From: Pseudomonadota bacterium
Lineage (GTDB): Bacteria > Pseudomonadota > Alphaproteobacteria > Acetobacterales > Acetobacteraceae
Length of the DNA: 6,395 bases
NCBI GenBank assembly: GCA_021785335.1
Contig: JAJYFW010000112.1
Span: 1 to 6,395 of the forward strand
Reading direction: 5' to 3'
In this document: piece after piece, positions 1 through 6,395 of the stretch
Numbering within the stretch: the first letter of the stretch is position 1
Layout: the number at the start of each line of letters is the position of its first letter
The notes under the pieces: model-generated
The model's database searches: none
Told to the model about the DNA's origin: nothing
What the model saw: the letters and a program-made list of their open reading frames with translations, nothing else
Position numbers and translations under genes: made by a program

Positions 1-1361
<1,361 letters not shown>

Positions 1362-1369
1362 CGCCCCGC

Positions 1370-1398
1370 GGCCGGACCGGGTCTCCCCCGGTCCGGCC
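1370..1398 (+). terminator. Strong GC hairpin after ilvC, candidate terminator
   Basis: A perfect 12-bp inverted repeat starts 9 bases after the ilvC stop: GGCCGGACCGGG (1370-1381) and CCCGGTCCGGCC (1387-1398), with a five-base loop TCTCC. No T tract follows (next bases ATGGCTTCG), so it is not a classical intrinsic terminator. It could halt RNA polymerase in a GC-rich genome, protect the 3' end of ilvC mRNA, or work with Rho. A new promoter lies shortly downstream, which fits an operon boundary here. Confidence 0.6.
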
Positions 1399-1416
1399 AT
1401 GGCTTCGGGCGCCGCC

Positions 1417-1441
1417 CCCGGTGGGTTTGACAACCCCCGGG
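1417..1441. repeat. Inverted repeat spanning the rpsD -35 element
   Basis: CCCGG (1417-1421) and GGGTT (1423-1427) pair with AACCC (1432-1436) and CCGGG (1437-1441), leaving one unpaired base (T1422) and a four-base centre TGAC. The dyad covers the TTGACA hexamer of the predicted promoter. It might be an operator, a second hairpin helping to end the ilvC transcript, or chance in GC-rich DNA. Confidence 0.4.
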
Positions 1442-1455
1442 CCGGCTCCTAGAAG
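1427..1455 (+). promoter_or_regulatory. Predicted sigma70 promoter of rpsD
   Basis: A perfect -35 hexamer TTGACA (1427-1432) is followed after exactly 17 bases by TAGAAG (1450-1455), which matches four of six -10 consensus positions. Transcription would begin near 1461-1463, giving an rpsD leader of about 100 bases. The bases right after the -10 element are GC-rich (CCCGCC), the kind of discriminator linked to ppGpp control of ribosomal genes; that regulation is inferred. The placement, after the ilvC hairpin and before rpsD, supports a real promoter. Confidence 0.65.
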
Positions 1456-1482
1456 CCCGCCTTCCCCTGCCGGGAACGTGGA

Positions 1483-1525
1483 CGGACCTTCGGGGTCCGC
1501 GCCCGCCGCGCATCTTCAGCGCGGC
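1483..1525 (+). promoter_or_regulatory. Two tandem hairpins in the rpsD leader
   Basis: Hairpin A pairs CGGACC (1483-1488) with GGTCCG (1494-1499) around the loop TTCGG. Hairpin B follows after five bases and pairs GCCGCGC (1505-1511) with GCGCGGC (1519-1525) around the loop ATCTTCA. Both lie inside the predicted 5' leader of rpsD. S4 is known to repress translation of its own mRNA in several bacteria through structured leaders, so an autoregulatory site is plausible, but I recognise no described motif here. Confidence 0.4.
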
Positions 1526-1550
1526 CTACCGGTGCAACAACAGACGACGA

Positions 1551-1565
1551 AAGGGCGATACGCCC
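1551..1565 (+). promoter_or_regulatory. rpsD ribosome binding site inside a small hairpin
   Basis: The only purine-rich stretch before the rpsD ATG is AAGGG (1551-1555), ten bases upstream. Its GGG is also the left side of a perfect five-base-pair hairpin, GGGCG (1553-1557) with CGCCC (1561-1565), loop ATA, ending at the base just before the start codon. The hairpin would cover the ribosome binding site and could limit or regulate initiation. Confidence 0.45.
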
Positions 1566-2180
1566 ATGACCAAACGCGCCGAAAGCAAGTTCAAGATCAA
1601 CCGCCGCCTGGGGGTGAACCTCTGGGGCCGGTCGAAGTCCCCCGTCAACAAGCGCGATTACGGCCCCGGCCAGCACGGCCAGCGCCGCAAGAAGCCGACC
1701 GACTTCGGCACGCAGCTGATGGCGAAGCAGAAGCTGAAGGGGTACTACGGCAACATCGGCGAGAAGCAGTTCCGCAAGTATTACGAGGAAGCGGTCCGCC
1801 GCAAGGGCGACACCTCGGAGAACCTGATCGAGCTGCTGGAGCGCCGGCTGGACGCGGTGGTCTACCGCATGAAATTCGCCATCACCCCGTTCGCCGCCCG
1901 GCAGTTCGTCTCCCACGGCCATGTGCTGGTGAACGGGCGGCGGGTGAACATCTCCTCCTTCATCGTGCGCGACAACGACGTGATCGAGGTCAAGGAACGC
2001 TCGAAGCAGCTCGCCATGGTGCTGGACGCGGCGCAGAGCTCGGAACGCGACGTGCCGGAATACCTGGAAGTGGACCATCGCGCGATGAAGGGCCGCTTCG
2101 CCCGCGCGCCGAAACTGTCGGACGTGCCGTATCCGGTGCAGATGGAACCGAACCTGGTGGTGGAGTTCTACTCGCGCTGA
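1566..2180 (+). CDS. rpsD: 30S ribosomal protein S4
   Basis: S4 is a primary 16S rRNA binding protein that nucleates assembly of the 30S body and helps maintain decoding accuracy. The 204-residue length is typical. The N-terminal domain begins [20 protein letters not shown] and contains the conserved [13 protein letters not shown] stretch (31-43). The S4 RNA-binding domain spans about 94-156, including [12 protein letters not shown] and [11 protein letters not shown]. The C-terminal end VEFYSR is the normal S4 ending. The protein has no cysteine at all, so it is the zinc-free form. It stands apart from the large ribosomal operons, with ilvC before it and two metabolic genes after it, and appears to have its own promoter (1427-1455). 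Its leader is structured, compatible with feedback control by S4, which is inferred rather than shown. Confidence 0.98.
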   Translation: MTKRAESKFKINRRLGVNLWGRSKSPVNKRDYGPGQHGQRRKKPTDFGTQLMAKQKLKGYYGNIGEKQFRKYYEEAVRRKGDTSENLIELLERRLDAVVYRMKFAITPFAARQFVSHGHVLVNGRRVNISSFIVRDNDVIEVKERSKQLAMVLDAAQSSERDVPEYLEVDHRAMKGRFARAPKLSDVPYPVQMEPNLVVEFYSR

Positions 2181-2190
2181 TCCCCGCGCC

Positions 2191-3048
2191 ATGCGGATCG
2201 GGATCGATTCCTACTGCTGGCATCGCTTCTTCGGCGAGGTCTATGCGGGAATCGAGACCGATCCCGGGCGGCGGATGGACTTGCCGGAGGCGATCGCCCG
2301 TGCCGCCGCGCTCGGCGCGGAGGGCGTCTCGCTCGAATCCTTCATGCTGGAAGATACCGCACCGGGCACGCTGACCGCGCTGCGCGGCGCGCTGGACGTG
2401 GCCGGACTGGACCGCGTCTGGGCCTGGGGCCACCCGAACGGGCTCGGCTCCGGCACGCGGCCCGAGGCGCTCGACGATCTTCGCCATCACGTCGATGTGG
2501 CGCGCGCGCTGGGGGCGCGGGTGATGCGCATCTGCGCCGGCGGGCGGCGCACCCGCACCCTGCCCTGGACCGAGCACCGCGCGCTGCTGCTGCCGCTGCT
2601 GGCCCGTGCCGCGGATCACGCCGCGCGGGAAGGCGTGGTGCTGGCGATCGAGAACCATATCGACCTGACGGCGGCCGAACTCCGGGACCTGCTGACCACG
2701 CTCGATCATCCGGCGCTCGGCGTCTGCCTCGATACCGGCAATACCCTGCGCATGCTCGAAGATCCGCTCGCGGTGACCGACGCGCTGGCCCCCTTCGTGC
2801 GGGCGACGCATGTGAAGGACGTGGCGGCCCATCGCGGCAGCCCGCGCGACTTCGCCTTCTGGCCCAGCGTGCCGCTCGGCAAGGGCCTGATCGACCTGCC
2901 GGCGGTGCTGGCCCGCTTGCGCGCGGCCGGCTTCGACGGCCTGCTGGCGCTGGAGATCGATTACCTGCACCCGGCCTGGCCCGACCTCGACGCGGCGATG
3001 GCCGAGAGCCTGGCGCATCTGCGCGACCTGCGCGCCAGCCTGGCATGA
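2191..3048 (+). CDS. TIM-barrel sugar isomerase/epimerase-family protein (AP endonuclease 2-like fold), substrate unknown
   Basis: This 285-residue protein has the pattern of the metal-dependent xylose-isomerase-like TIM-barrel family, which includes isomerases, epimerases, inosose dehydratase (IolE) and decarboxylases of sugar acids. The barrel starts with MRIGIDSYCWHRFFGE. Expected metal and catalytic positions are Glu154 in AIENH, Asp181 in CLDTGN, His207 in THVKD and Glu255 in ALEIDYLHP; GKGLIDLPAVL follows at 230-240. The start is set by the first barrel strand, but it has no visible Shine-Dalgarno; the ATG is 10 bases after the rpsD stop, so translation may depend on coupling. A Gfo/Idh/MocA dehydrogenase follows 44 bases later, a pairing usual in polyol or sugar-acid catabolism. 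The N-terminal signature faintly recalls apionate-pathway decarboxylases (OiaC-like), but I cannot confirm this. Family assignment is firm; substrate is open. Confidence 0.85.
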   Translation: MRIGIDSYCWHRFFGEVYAGIETDPGRRMDLPEAIARAAALGAEGVSLESFMLEDTAPGTLTALRGALDVAGLDRVWAWGHPNGLGSGTRPEALDDLRHHVDVARALGARVMRICAGGRRTRTLPWTEHRALLLPLLARAADHAAREGVVLAIENHIDLTAAELRDLLTTLDHPALGVCLDTGNTLRMLEDPLAVTDALAPFVRATHVKDVAAHRGSPRDFAFWPSVPLGKGLIDLPAVLARLRAAGFDGLLALEIDYLHPAWPDLDAAMAESLAHLRDLRASLA

Positions 3049-3051
3049 ACC

Positions 3052-3073
3052 CCGGCGGCCCGCGGGCCGCCGG
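3052..3073. repeat. Perfect 22-base palindrome between isomerase and dehydrogenase genes
   Basis: The arm CCGGCGGCCCG (3052-3062) is followed at once by its exact reverse complement CGGGCCGCCGG (3063-3073). As RNA it would fold into a nine-base-pair stem with a CGCG loop. It lies three bases after the isomerase stop and five bases before the AAGGAGG of the next gene. No T tract follows. It could slow read-through, stabilise the upstream mRNA, or bind a dimeric regulator. Confidence 0.5.
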
Positions 3074-3092
3074 CGCGTAAGGAGGAAACGAC

Positions 3093-4127
3093 ATGGTGCC
3101 GCTTTCCATCGGCCTGATCGGTGCCGGCTTCATCGGGCGGGCGCATCTGAAGGGCGCCGCCGGCGCGGCCGGCGCGGCGATCGTTGCCATCGCCGACCCC
3201 AATCCGGCGACCCGGGGACTGGCCGAGGAGTTCGCCGTCCCCTGGTTCGCCGATCACCACGAGATGCTGGCGCGCGTCCGCCCGGAAGCGGCGATCGTCG
3301 CCACGCCGAACGCGCTCCATGTGGCGGTGGCGCTCGACTGTCTCGCCGCCGGCGCCGCCGTGCTGGTGGAAAAGCCGATCGCCGACACGGTGCCCGAAGC
3401 CACGCGCCTGTGCGAGGCCGCCGAGCGCGCGGGCCTGCCGCTGCTGGTCGGCCACCACCGCCGCTACAACCCGATCATCCGCCGCGCCCGCGCCGCGATC
3501 GCCGACGGCACGCTGGGCCGCATGGTCGGTGCCAACGTGACGGCGACGCTCTTGAAGCCGGATGCCTATTTCGACGCCGCCTGGCGGCGGGAGAAGGGTG
3601 GCGGGCCGGTGCTGATCAACCTGATCCACGAGATCGACCTGCTGCGCTTCCTGCTGGGCGAGATCGCCAGCCTGCAGGCGGTGACCTCGGCGGCGACGCG
3701 CGGCTTCGCGGTCGAGGATACCGCAGGGGTGGTGCTGCACTTCGCCTCCGGCGCGGTCGGCACCGTGCTGCTGTCGGACACGGCCGCCTCGCCGTTCAGC
3801 TGGGACCTGGCTTCGGGCGAGAACCCGGCTTTCTTCTGCCCGCCGGCGCGCACCCATCTGCTGTGCGGCACGGAGGCCAGCCTGACGCTGCCGGAGCTCG
3901 CCCTCTGGCGCTACCCCGGCGCGCGCGGCTGGGACCAGCCGATCGCGGCGGAACGGCTGACGGTGGACGCCATCGATCCGTACGCCGAGCAACTGCGCCA
4001 TTTCGCTGCCGTGATCCGCGGCACGGAGGCCCCCGTGATCTCCGGCCGCGACGGCACGCGGACCCTGGCCGCGACGCTGGCGGTGAAGGACGCCGCCGCT
4101 CTCGGCGCGGCGGTGGCGCTGGGGTAG
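3093..4127 (+). CDS. Gfo/Idh/MocA-family NAD(P)-dependent oxidoreductase
   Basis: This 344-residue protein belongs to the Gfo/Idh/MocA family, which oxidises or reduces sugars, inositols and related compounds. The N-terminal Rossmann fold has GAGFIG at 10-15 and Asp35 at the end of the second strand, a residue that usually favours NAD. The conserved EKPI at 93-96 supplies the catalytic Lys94, and HHRRYNP lies at 121-127. The C-terminal domain starts with WRREKGGGPVLINLIHEID (164-182), where His179 is the expected catalytic histidine. The aspartate often found four residues before it is Ile175, a feature I associate with one subgroup of the family. The start is secure: AAGGAGG at 3079-3085, seven bases before ATG. 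It follows the TIM-barrel gene and probably acts in the same pathway, on an unknown substrate. It ends 43 bases before a convergent gene. Confidence 0.9.
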   Translation: MVPLSIGLIGAGFIGRAHLKGAAGAAGAAIVAIADPNPATRGLAEEFAVPWFADHHEMLARVRPEAAIVATPNALHVAVALDCLAAGAAVLVEKPIADTVPEATRLCEAAERAGLPLLVGHHRRYNPIIRRARAAIADGTLGRMVGANVTATLLKPDAYFDAAWRREKGGGPVLINLIHEIDLLRFLLGEIASLQAVTSAATRGFAVEDTAGVVLHFASGAVGTVLLSDTAASPFSWDLASGENPAFFCPPARTHLLCGTEASLTLPELALWRYPGARGWDQPIAAERLTVDAIDPYAEQLRHFAAVIRGTEAPVISGRDGTRTLAATLAVKDAAALGAAVALG

Positions 4128-4147
4128 GGGGGCGCGAGAAGCAAGGC

Positions 4148-4188
4148 CAAGGGGCGGCGCTTTCGGTCCGTCAATCCCCCGCCCCTTG
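4148..4188. terminator. Inverted repeat between convergent genes, possible two-way terminator
   Basis: CAAGGGGCGG (4148-4157) pairs perfectly with CCGCCCCTTG (4179-4188) around a 21-base loop. It sits in the gap between the + strand dehydrogenase and the - strand glutamate-synthase-like gene, and its right arm lies within the last codons of the latter. The position suits a shared transcription stop, but the loop is long and neither side has a T tract. Confidence 0.35.
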
Positions 4189-5610
4189 CGCGGCGCGGAA
4201 GCCGCCCACCCCGCGTTCGATCGCGGTGACATGCCGCGGGCGGAACTGCGTCGGATCGGCCAGGCCGCAGGCGTGGGCGATGATGTCCACTTCCTCCCGC
4301 ACCCGCATGGCGTAGCGGGCGACCCGCACCGCCTTGTCCGCCGGATCGAGTCCCGCGATCAGCCGCGGGTCCGCCGCGGTCACTCCGGTCGGGCACCGGC
4401 CGGAGCCGCATTTCATCGCCTGGATGCAGCCCAGGCTGAACATGAAGCCGCGCGCGCTGGCGACGAAATCCGCCCCCATGCAGAGCGCCCAGGCCACCTT
4501 GTCCGGCGTGATCAGCTTGCCGGCGGCAACGATGCGGATTCGTTCGGACAGTCCGTGGCGGTCGCGCGCCTCTGCCACCAGCGGCAGCGCTGCGGTGATC
4601 GGCAGGCCGACGTAATCGATCAGCGGCGCCGGTGCCGCGCCGGTGCCGCCCTCGCCGCCATCCACATGCAGGTAGTCGGGGCATCCCTCCGGATGGGCGA
4701 GGCAATCGGCGAACCATGCGTCGAGGAACGCGGGATCGCCGACGACGAATTTCACCCCGACCAGCTTGCCGCCCAGGCCGCGGATCCGCGCAACGAACGC
4801 GCCGAGTTCGCGCACGTTCCCGATATCGCGGTGGCGGTTCGGGCTGATGCTGTCCTGTCCGGCGGGGATGCCGCGGATGGCGGCGATTTCGGCGGTCACT
4901 TTGGCACCCGGCAGGATGCCGCCCTTGCCGGGCTTGGCGCCCTGGGCGAGTTTCACTTCGAACATCTTCACGTGCGGGCAGGCCGCGATCTCCCGGATTC
5001 GCGCTTCCGACAGGGTGCCGTCGGGGTTGCGCGCACCGTATTTCGCCGTGCCCAACTGCATCACCACGTCGCACCCGCCCTCCAGGTGGTAGGGCGCCAG
5101 GCCGCCTTCGCCGGTCGCCATCCAGATGCCCGCCCGCGCGGCGCCGCGCGACAGGGCAGAGACGGCGGCGTGCGACAGCGCGCCGTAGCTCATGCCGCTG
5201 ATGTTGAAGAAGCTGCGGGCCAGATAGGGTTCCCGGCAGGCGCCGGGGCCGGCGGCGATGCCGATCGTGGTGCCGGGGAACGGGCGCTGCTCCTCCTCCA
5301 GCACCGGGAACGGGGCGTTGCGGAACACGAAAGCGGGCACGTTCTCGCTGCCGAAGCTCACCAGGTTGGAGACGCCCTTGGCCGAGCGATAGACCCACGA
5401 CCGTTCCAGCCGGTTGAACGGCCGTTCCGCCCAGTCCGGCAGGTAGTGATACTGCCGCATGTATTCGCCCCAGGTCTCGGCGAAGTAGCGGACGCGGCCG
5501 AGCACCGGGAAGTTGCGCAGGATGCTGTGCTGGGTTTGCCTTCGGTCGTGGACATAAAGCGCGGCGAGGCCCGCGGCCAGCAGGGCGAAGACGATGGCGG
5601 TGGCGATCAT
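4171..5610 (-). CDS. FMN-binding glutamate synthase-family protein with N-terminal membrane anchor
   Basis: This 479-residue protein corresponds to the central/FMN domain of glutamate synthase. It lacks the glutaminase and GXGXG domains of GltB, so it is not a complete GOGAT. A hydrophobic segment at about 2-20 (IATAIVFALLAAGLAALYV) followed by HDRRQ suggests a single membrane anchor with the enzyme on the cytoplasmic side. Recognisable core motifs are SGMSYGALS (138-146), GEGG (167-170), QGAKPGKGG (223-231), SPNRHRDI (256-263), DGGEGGTGAAP (317-327), and the 3Fe-4S cysteines Cys395, Cys401 and Cys406 before PTGVTAADP. The start is chosen at the ATG preceded by GGAGG (5620-5616, five-base spacing). 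A longer frame reaching 5937 would run into the divergent gene with unlikely sequence. Such stand-alone proteins are widespread; their substrate and electron partner are not established. A specific role such as N-methylglutamate synthase subunit C seems unlikely without its partner genes. Confidence 0.9.
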   Translation of the reverse strand: MIATAIVFALLAAGLAALYVHDRRQTQHSILRNFPVLGRVRYFAETWGEYMRQYHYLPDWAERPFNRLERSWVYRSAKGVSNLVSFGSENVPAFVFRNAPFPVLEEEQRPFPGTTIGIAAGPGACREPYLARSFFNISGMSYGALSHAAVSALSRGAARAGIWMATGEGGLAPYHLEGGCDVVMQLGTAKYGARNPDGTLSEARIREIAACPHVKMFEVKLAQGAKPGKGGILPGAKVTAEIAAIRGIPAGQDSISPNRHRDIGNVRELGAFVARIRGLGGKLVGVKFVVGDPAFLDAWFADCLAHPEGCPDYLHVDGGEGGTGAAPAPLIDYVGLPITAALPLVAEARDRHGLSERIRIVAAGKLITPDKVAWALCMGADFVASARGFMFSLGCIQAMKCGSGRCPTGVTAADPRLIAGLDPADKAVRVARYAMRVREEVDIIAHACGLADPTQFRPRHVTAIERGVGGFRAAQGAGD

Positions 5611-5620
5611 GCGATCCTCC

Positions 5621-5648
5621 CGCCCCTGCCTCCGGCGGGCAGGGTGCG
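5621..5648 (-). promoter_or_regulatory. Hairpin directly upstream of the glutamate-synthase-like gene's ribosome binding site
   Basis: CCCTGCC (5624-5630) pairs with GGCAGGG (5638-5644), and the stem extends by CGC (5621-5623) with GCG (5646-5648) around one bulged base, giving ten base pairs. In the - strand transcript it ends right next to GGAGG (5620-5616). It might influence translation; no known riboswitch class is recognised. Confidence 0.35.
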
Positions 5649-5714
5649 CGAGCAGATCACGGATCGGCGCGCCGGAGGAAGCGGTTTCCCGCATTCGGGT
5701 GAATAACTGGTTGC

Positions 5715-5797
5715 CGGCGCCCGCGGGCAGCGGACCGGACGGATCGCGACCGCCGCGGTGGGCGCGATCCCGGTGCTGCGGATCGGCTCCGGCGCCG
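5715..5797. repeat. Long imperfect inverted repeat in the divergent intergenic region
   Basis: The core pairs GGATCGCG (5741-5748) plus ACCG (5749-5752) with CGGT (5756-5759) and CGCGATCC (5763-5770), a 12-bp stem with loop CCG and a GGG bulge. Further out, GCAGC (5727-5731) pairs with GCTGC (5775-5779), ACCG (5734-5737) with CGGT (5771-5774), and CGGCGCC (5715-5721) with GGCGCCG (5791-5797). The whole could form a long bulged hairpin on either strand. Role unknown. Confidence 0.45.
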
Positions 5798-5848
5798 CCC
5801 GCCTGCTTGGCCTCCGGCGCGCCTGTCGGGGGCCGGGATCGCCCGCTC

Positions 5849-5878
5849 TTGCCGCCGGGGGCCGGGCCCGGGGAGAAT
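5849..5878 (+). promoter_or_regulatory. Weak possible promoter for the MoxR-family ATPase
   Basis: TTGCCG (5849-5854) and GAGAAT (5873-5878) are separated by 18 bases, each matching four of six sigma70 consensus positions. Transcription would start near 5885, about 33 bases before the GTG start. The match is modest, so this is a suggestion only. Confidence 0.25.
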
Positions 5879-5917
5879 GGCGGCACCTTGACCGCCGCAA
5901 CGATCGGAGACCCAGAC

Positions 5918-6395
5918 GTGGCCGCCTTCACCAGCACCGAGACCTATATCGCTTCCCGCGACCTGGAAGTGGCGGTCAACGCCGCCGTGACCTTGCAGCG
6001 CCCTCTGCTGGTCAAGGGCGAGCCCGGCACCGGCAAGACCATGCTGGCGCACGAGGTGGCCGCCGCGCTCGGGCTGCCGCTGATCGAGTGGCACATCAAA
6101 TCGACCACCAAGGCGCAGCAGGGGCTCTACGAATACGACGCCGTCTCCCGCCTGCGCGACGGCCAGCTCGGCGATCCGCGGGTGCATGACATCGCCAATT
6201 ATATCGTCCGCGGCAAGCTGTGGGACGCGTTCGAGGCCGACGCCCCGGTGGTGGTGCTGATCGACGAGATCGACAAGGCCGATATCGAGTTTCCCAACGA
6301 CCTGCTGCTGGAACTCGATCGGATGCAGTTCTTCGTCTATGAGACCCGCAAGACGGTGCTGGCGAAGCACCGCCCGGTGGTGATCATCACGTCGA
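5918..6395 (+). CDS. MoxR-family AAA+ ATPase, N-terminal part; 3' end outside the window
   Basis: The first 159 residues of a MoxR-type AAA+ ATPase are present; the frame is open at the right edge. Walker A is GEPGTGKT (34-41) and Walker B is VVVLIDE (111-117), followed by IDKADIEFPNDLLLELDRM. Sensor 1 begins at the cut (VVIITS, 154-159). The stretch IEWHIKSTTKAQQGLYEYD (56-74) is characteristic of the MoxR subgroup usually encoded beside a CoxE-like von Willebrand A protein, where the pair acts as a chaperone for metal insertion or complex maturation. That partner would be expected downstream, outside the window. The start is GTG with GGAGA at 5906-5910, seven bases upstream; an in-frame TTG at 5888 is the alternative but lacks a good ribosome binding site. 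CbbQ/NirQ-type relatives are possible but less like this sequence. Confidence 0.9.
   Translation, partial: MAAFTSTETYIASRDLEVAVNAAVTLQRPLLVKGEPGTGKTMLAHEVAAALGLPLIEWHIKSTTKAQQGLYEYDAVSRLRDGQLGDPRVHDIANYIVRGKLWDAFEADAPVVVLIDEIDKADIEFPNDLLLELDRMQFFVYETRKTVLAKHRPVVIITS

Larger units (their letters stand above)
5611..5917. other. Divergent intergenic region, 307 bases, non-coding
   Basis: I see no convincing gene here; the open frames crossing it are low-complexity, Arg/Pro/Gly/Ala-rich shadows. It holds the Shine-Dalgarno GGAGG of the - strand gene (5620-5616) and a hairpin just behind it (5621-5648), a long imperfect inverted repeat (about 5715-5797), a weak possible promoter for the + strand ATPase (5849-5878), and that gene's GGAGA ribosome binding site (5906-5910). 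The most AT-rich spot is about 5690-5710 (ATTCGGGTGAATAACTGG), but I could not fit a convincing -35/-10 pair for the - strand gene. Confidence 0.6.

Noticed and set aside
1421..2374. A 317-codon + strand frame overlapping rpsD
   Set aside because: It is a shifted reading of rpsD and the isomerase gene, with no motif and with composition unlike a real protein.
2961..4232. A 423-codon open frame on the - strand opposite the dehydrogenase
   Set aside because: The + strand Gfo/Idh/MocA protein explains this region; the opposite frame is low-complexity.
4171..5610. Calling the - strand gene gltB
   Set aside because: It has only the FMN/central domain, no N-terminal glutaminase cysteine domain and no GXGXG domain, and adds a membrane segment.
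4186..5706. A 506-codon open frame on the + strand
   Set aside because: It is antisense to the glutamate-synthase-like gene, rich in His, Arg, Ala and Gly with no recognisable motif; a normal artefact in very GC-rich DNA.
5888..5917. TTG at 5888 as start of the MoxR gene, or its TTGACC as a -35 element
   Set aside because: GTG 5918 has a well-spaced GGAGA; the added ten residues have no family support, and no -10 element follows at the proper distance.
5611..5937. A 109-residue N-terminal extension of the glutamate-synthase-like gene from an upstream ATG at 5937
   Set aside because: It would overlap the start of the divergent ATPase, is Arg/Pro/Gly/Ala-rich without family resemblance, and the inner ATG at 5610 has a strong GGAGG and begins with a plausible membrane anchor.

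Overview
The window is GC-rich and densely coded, with six protein genes and no RNA gene, insertion sequence or CRISPR array that I can see. Its content suggests an alphaproteobacterium, perhaps of the Rhodospirillales/Acetobacteraceae type: very high GC, a short class I ketol-acid reductoisomerase directly behind ilvN, a cysteine-free S4, and a CoxE-associated type of MoxR ATPase. The taxonomic guess is inference only.

Left part (1-1361, + strand): the 3' end of ilvN (acetolactate synthase small subunit), then ilvC 34 bases later. These are consecutive steps of valine/isoleucine synthesis. A perfect 12-bp hairpin follows ilvC and probably ends that transcript.

Middle (1362-4127, + strand): a consensus-like sigma70 promoter (TTGACA, 17-base spacer, TAGAAG) and a leader of about 100 bases with three small hairpins precede rpsD (ribosomal protein S4). 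Ten bases after rpsD comes a TIM-barrel sugar isomerase/epimerase-family enzyme, then a Gfo/Idh/MocA dehydrogenase with a perfect Shine-Dalgarno. The last two look like a small sugar or polyol catabolism pair that may be read through from the rpsD promoter.

Right part (4128-6395): a convergent gene on the - strand encodes a stand-alone, membrane-anchored FMN/iron-sulfur protein of the glutamate synthase central-domain family. A 307-base divergent intergenic region with a long imperfect hairpin separates it from a + strand MoxR-family AAA+ ATPase, which is cut by the window end after Walker B.

I see no clear new multi-gene system. The most useful leads are the structured rpsD leader, the rpsD-isomerase-dehydrogenase linkage, the orphan glutamate-synthase-like protein, and several strong inverted repeats in the intergenic gaps.
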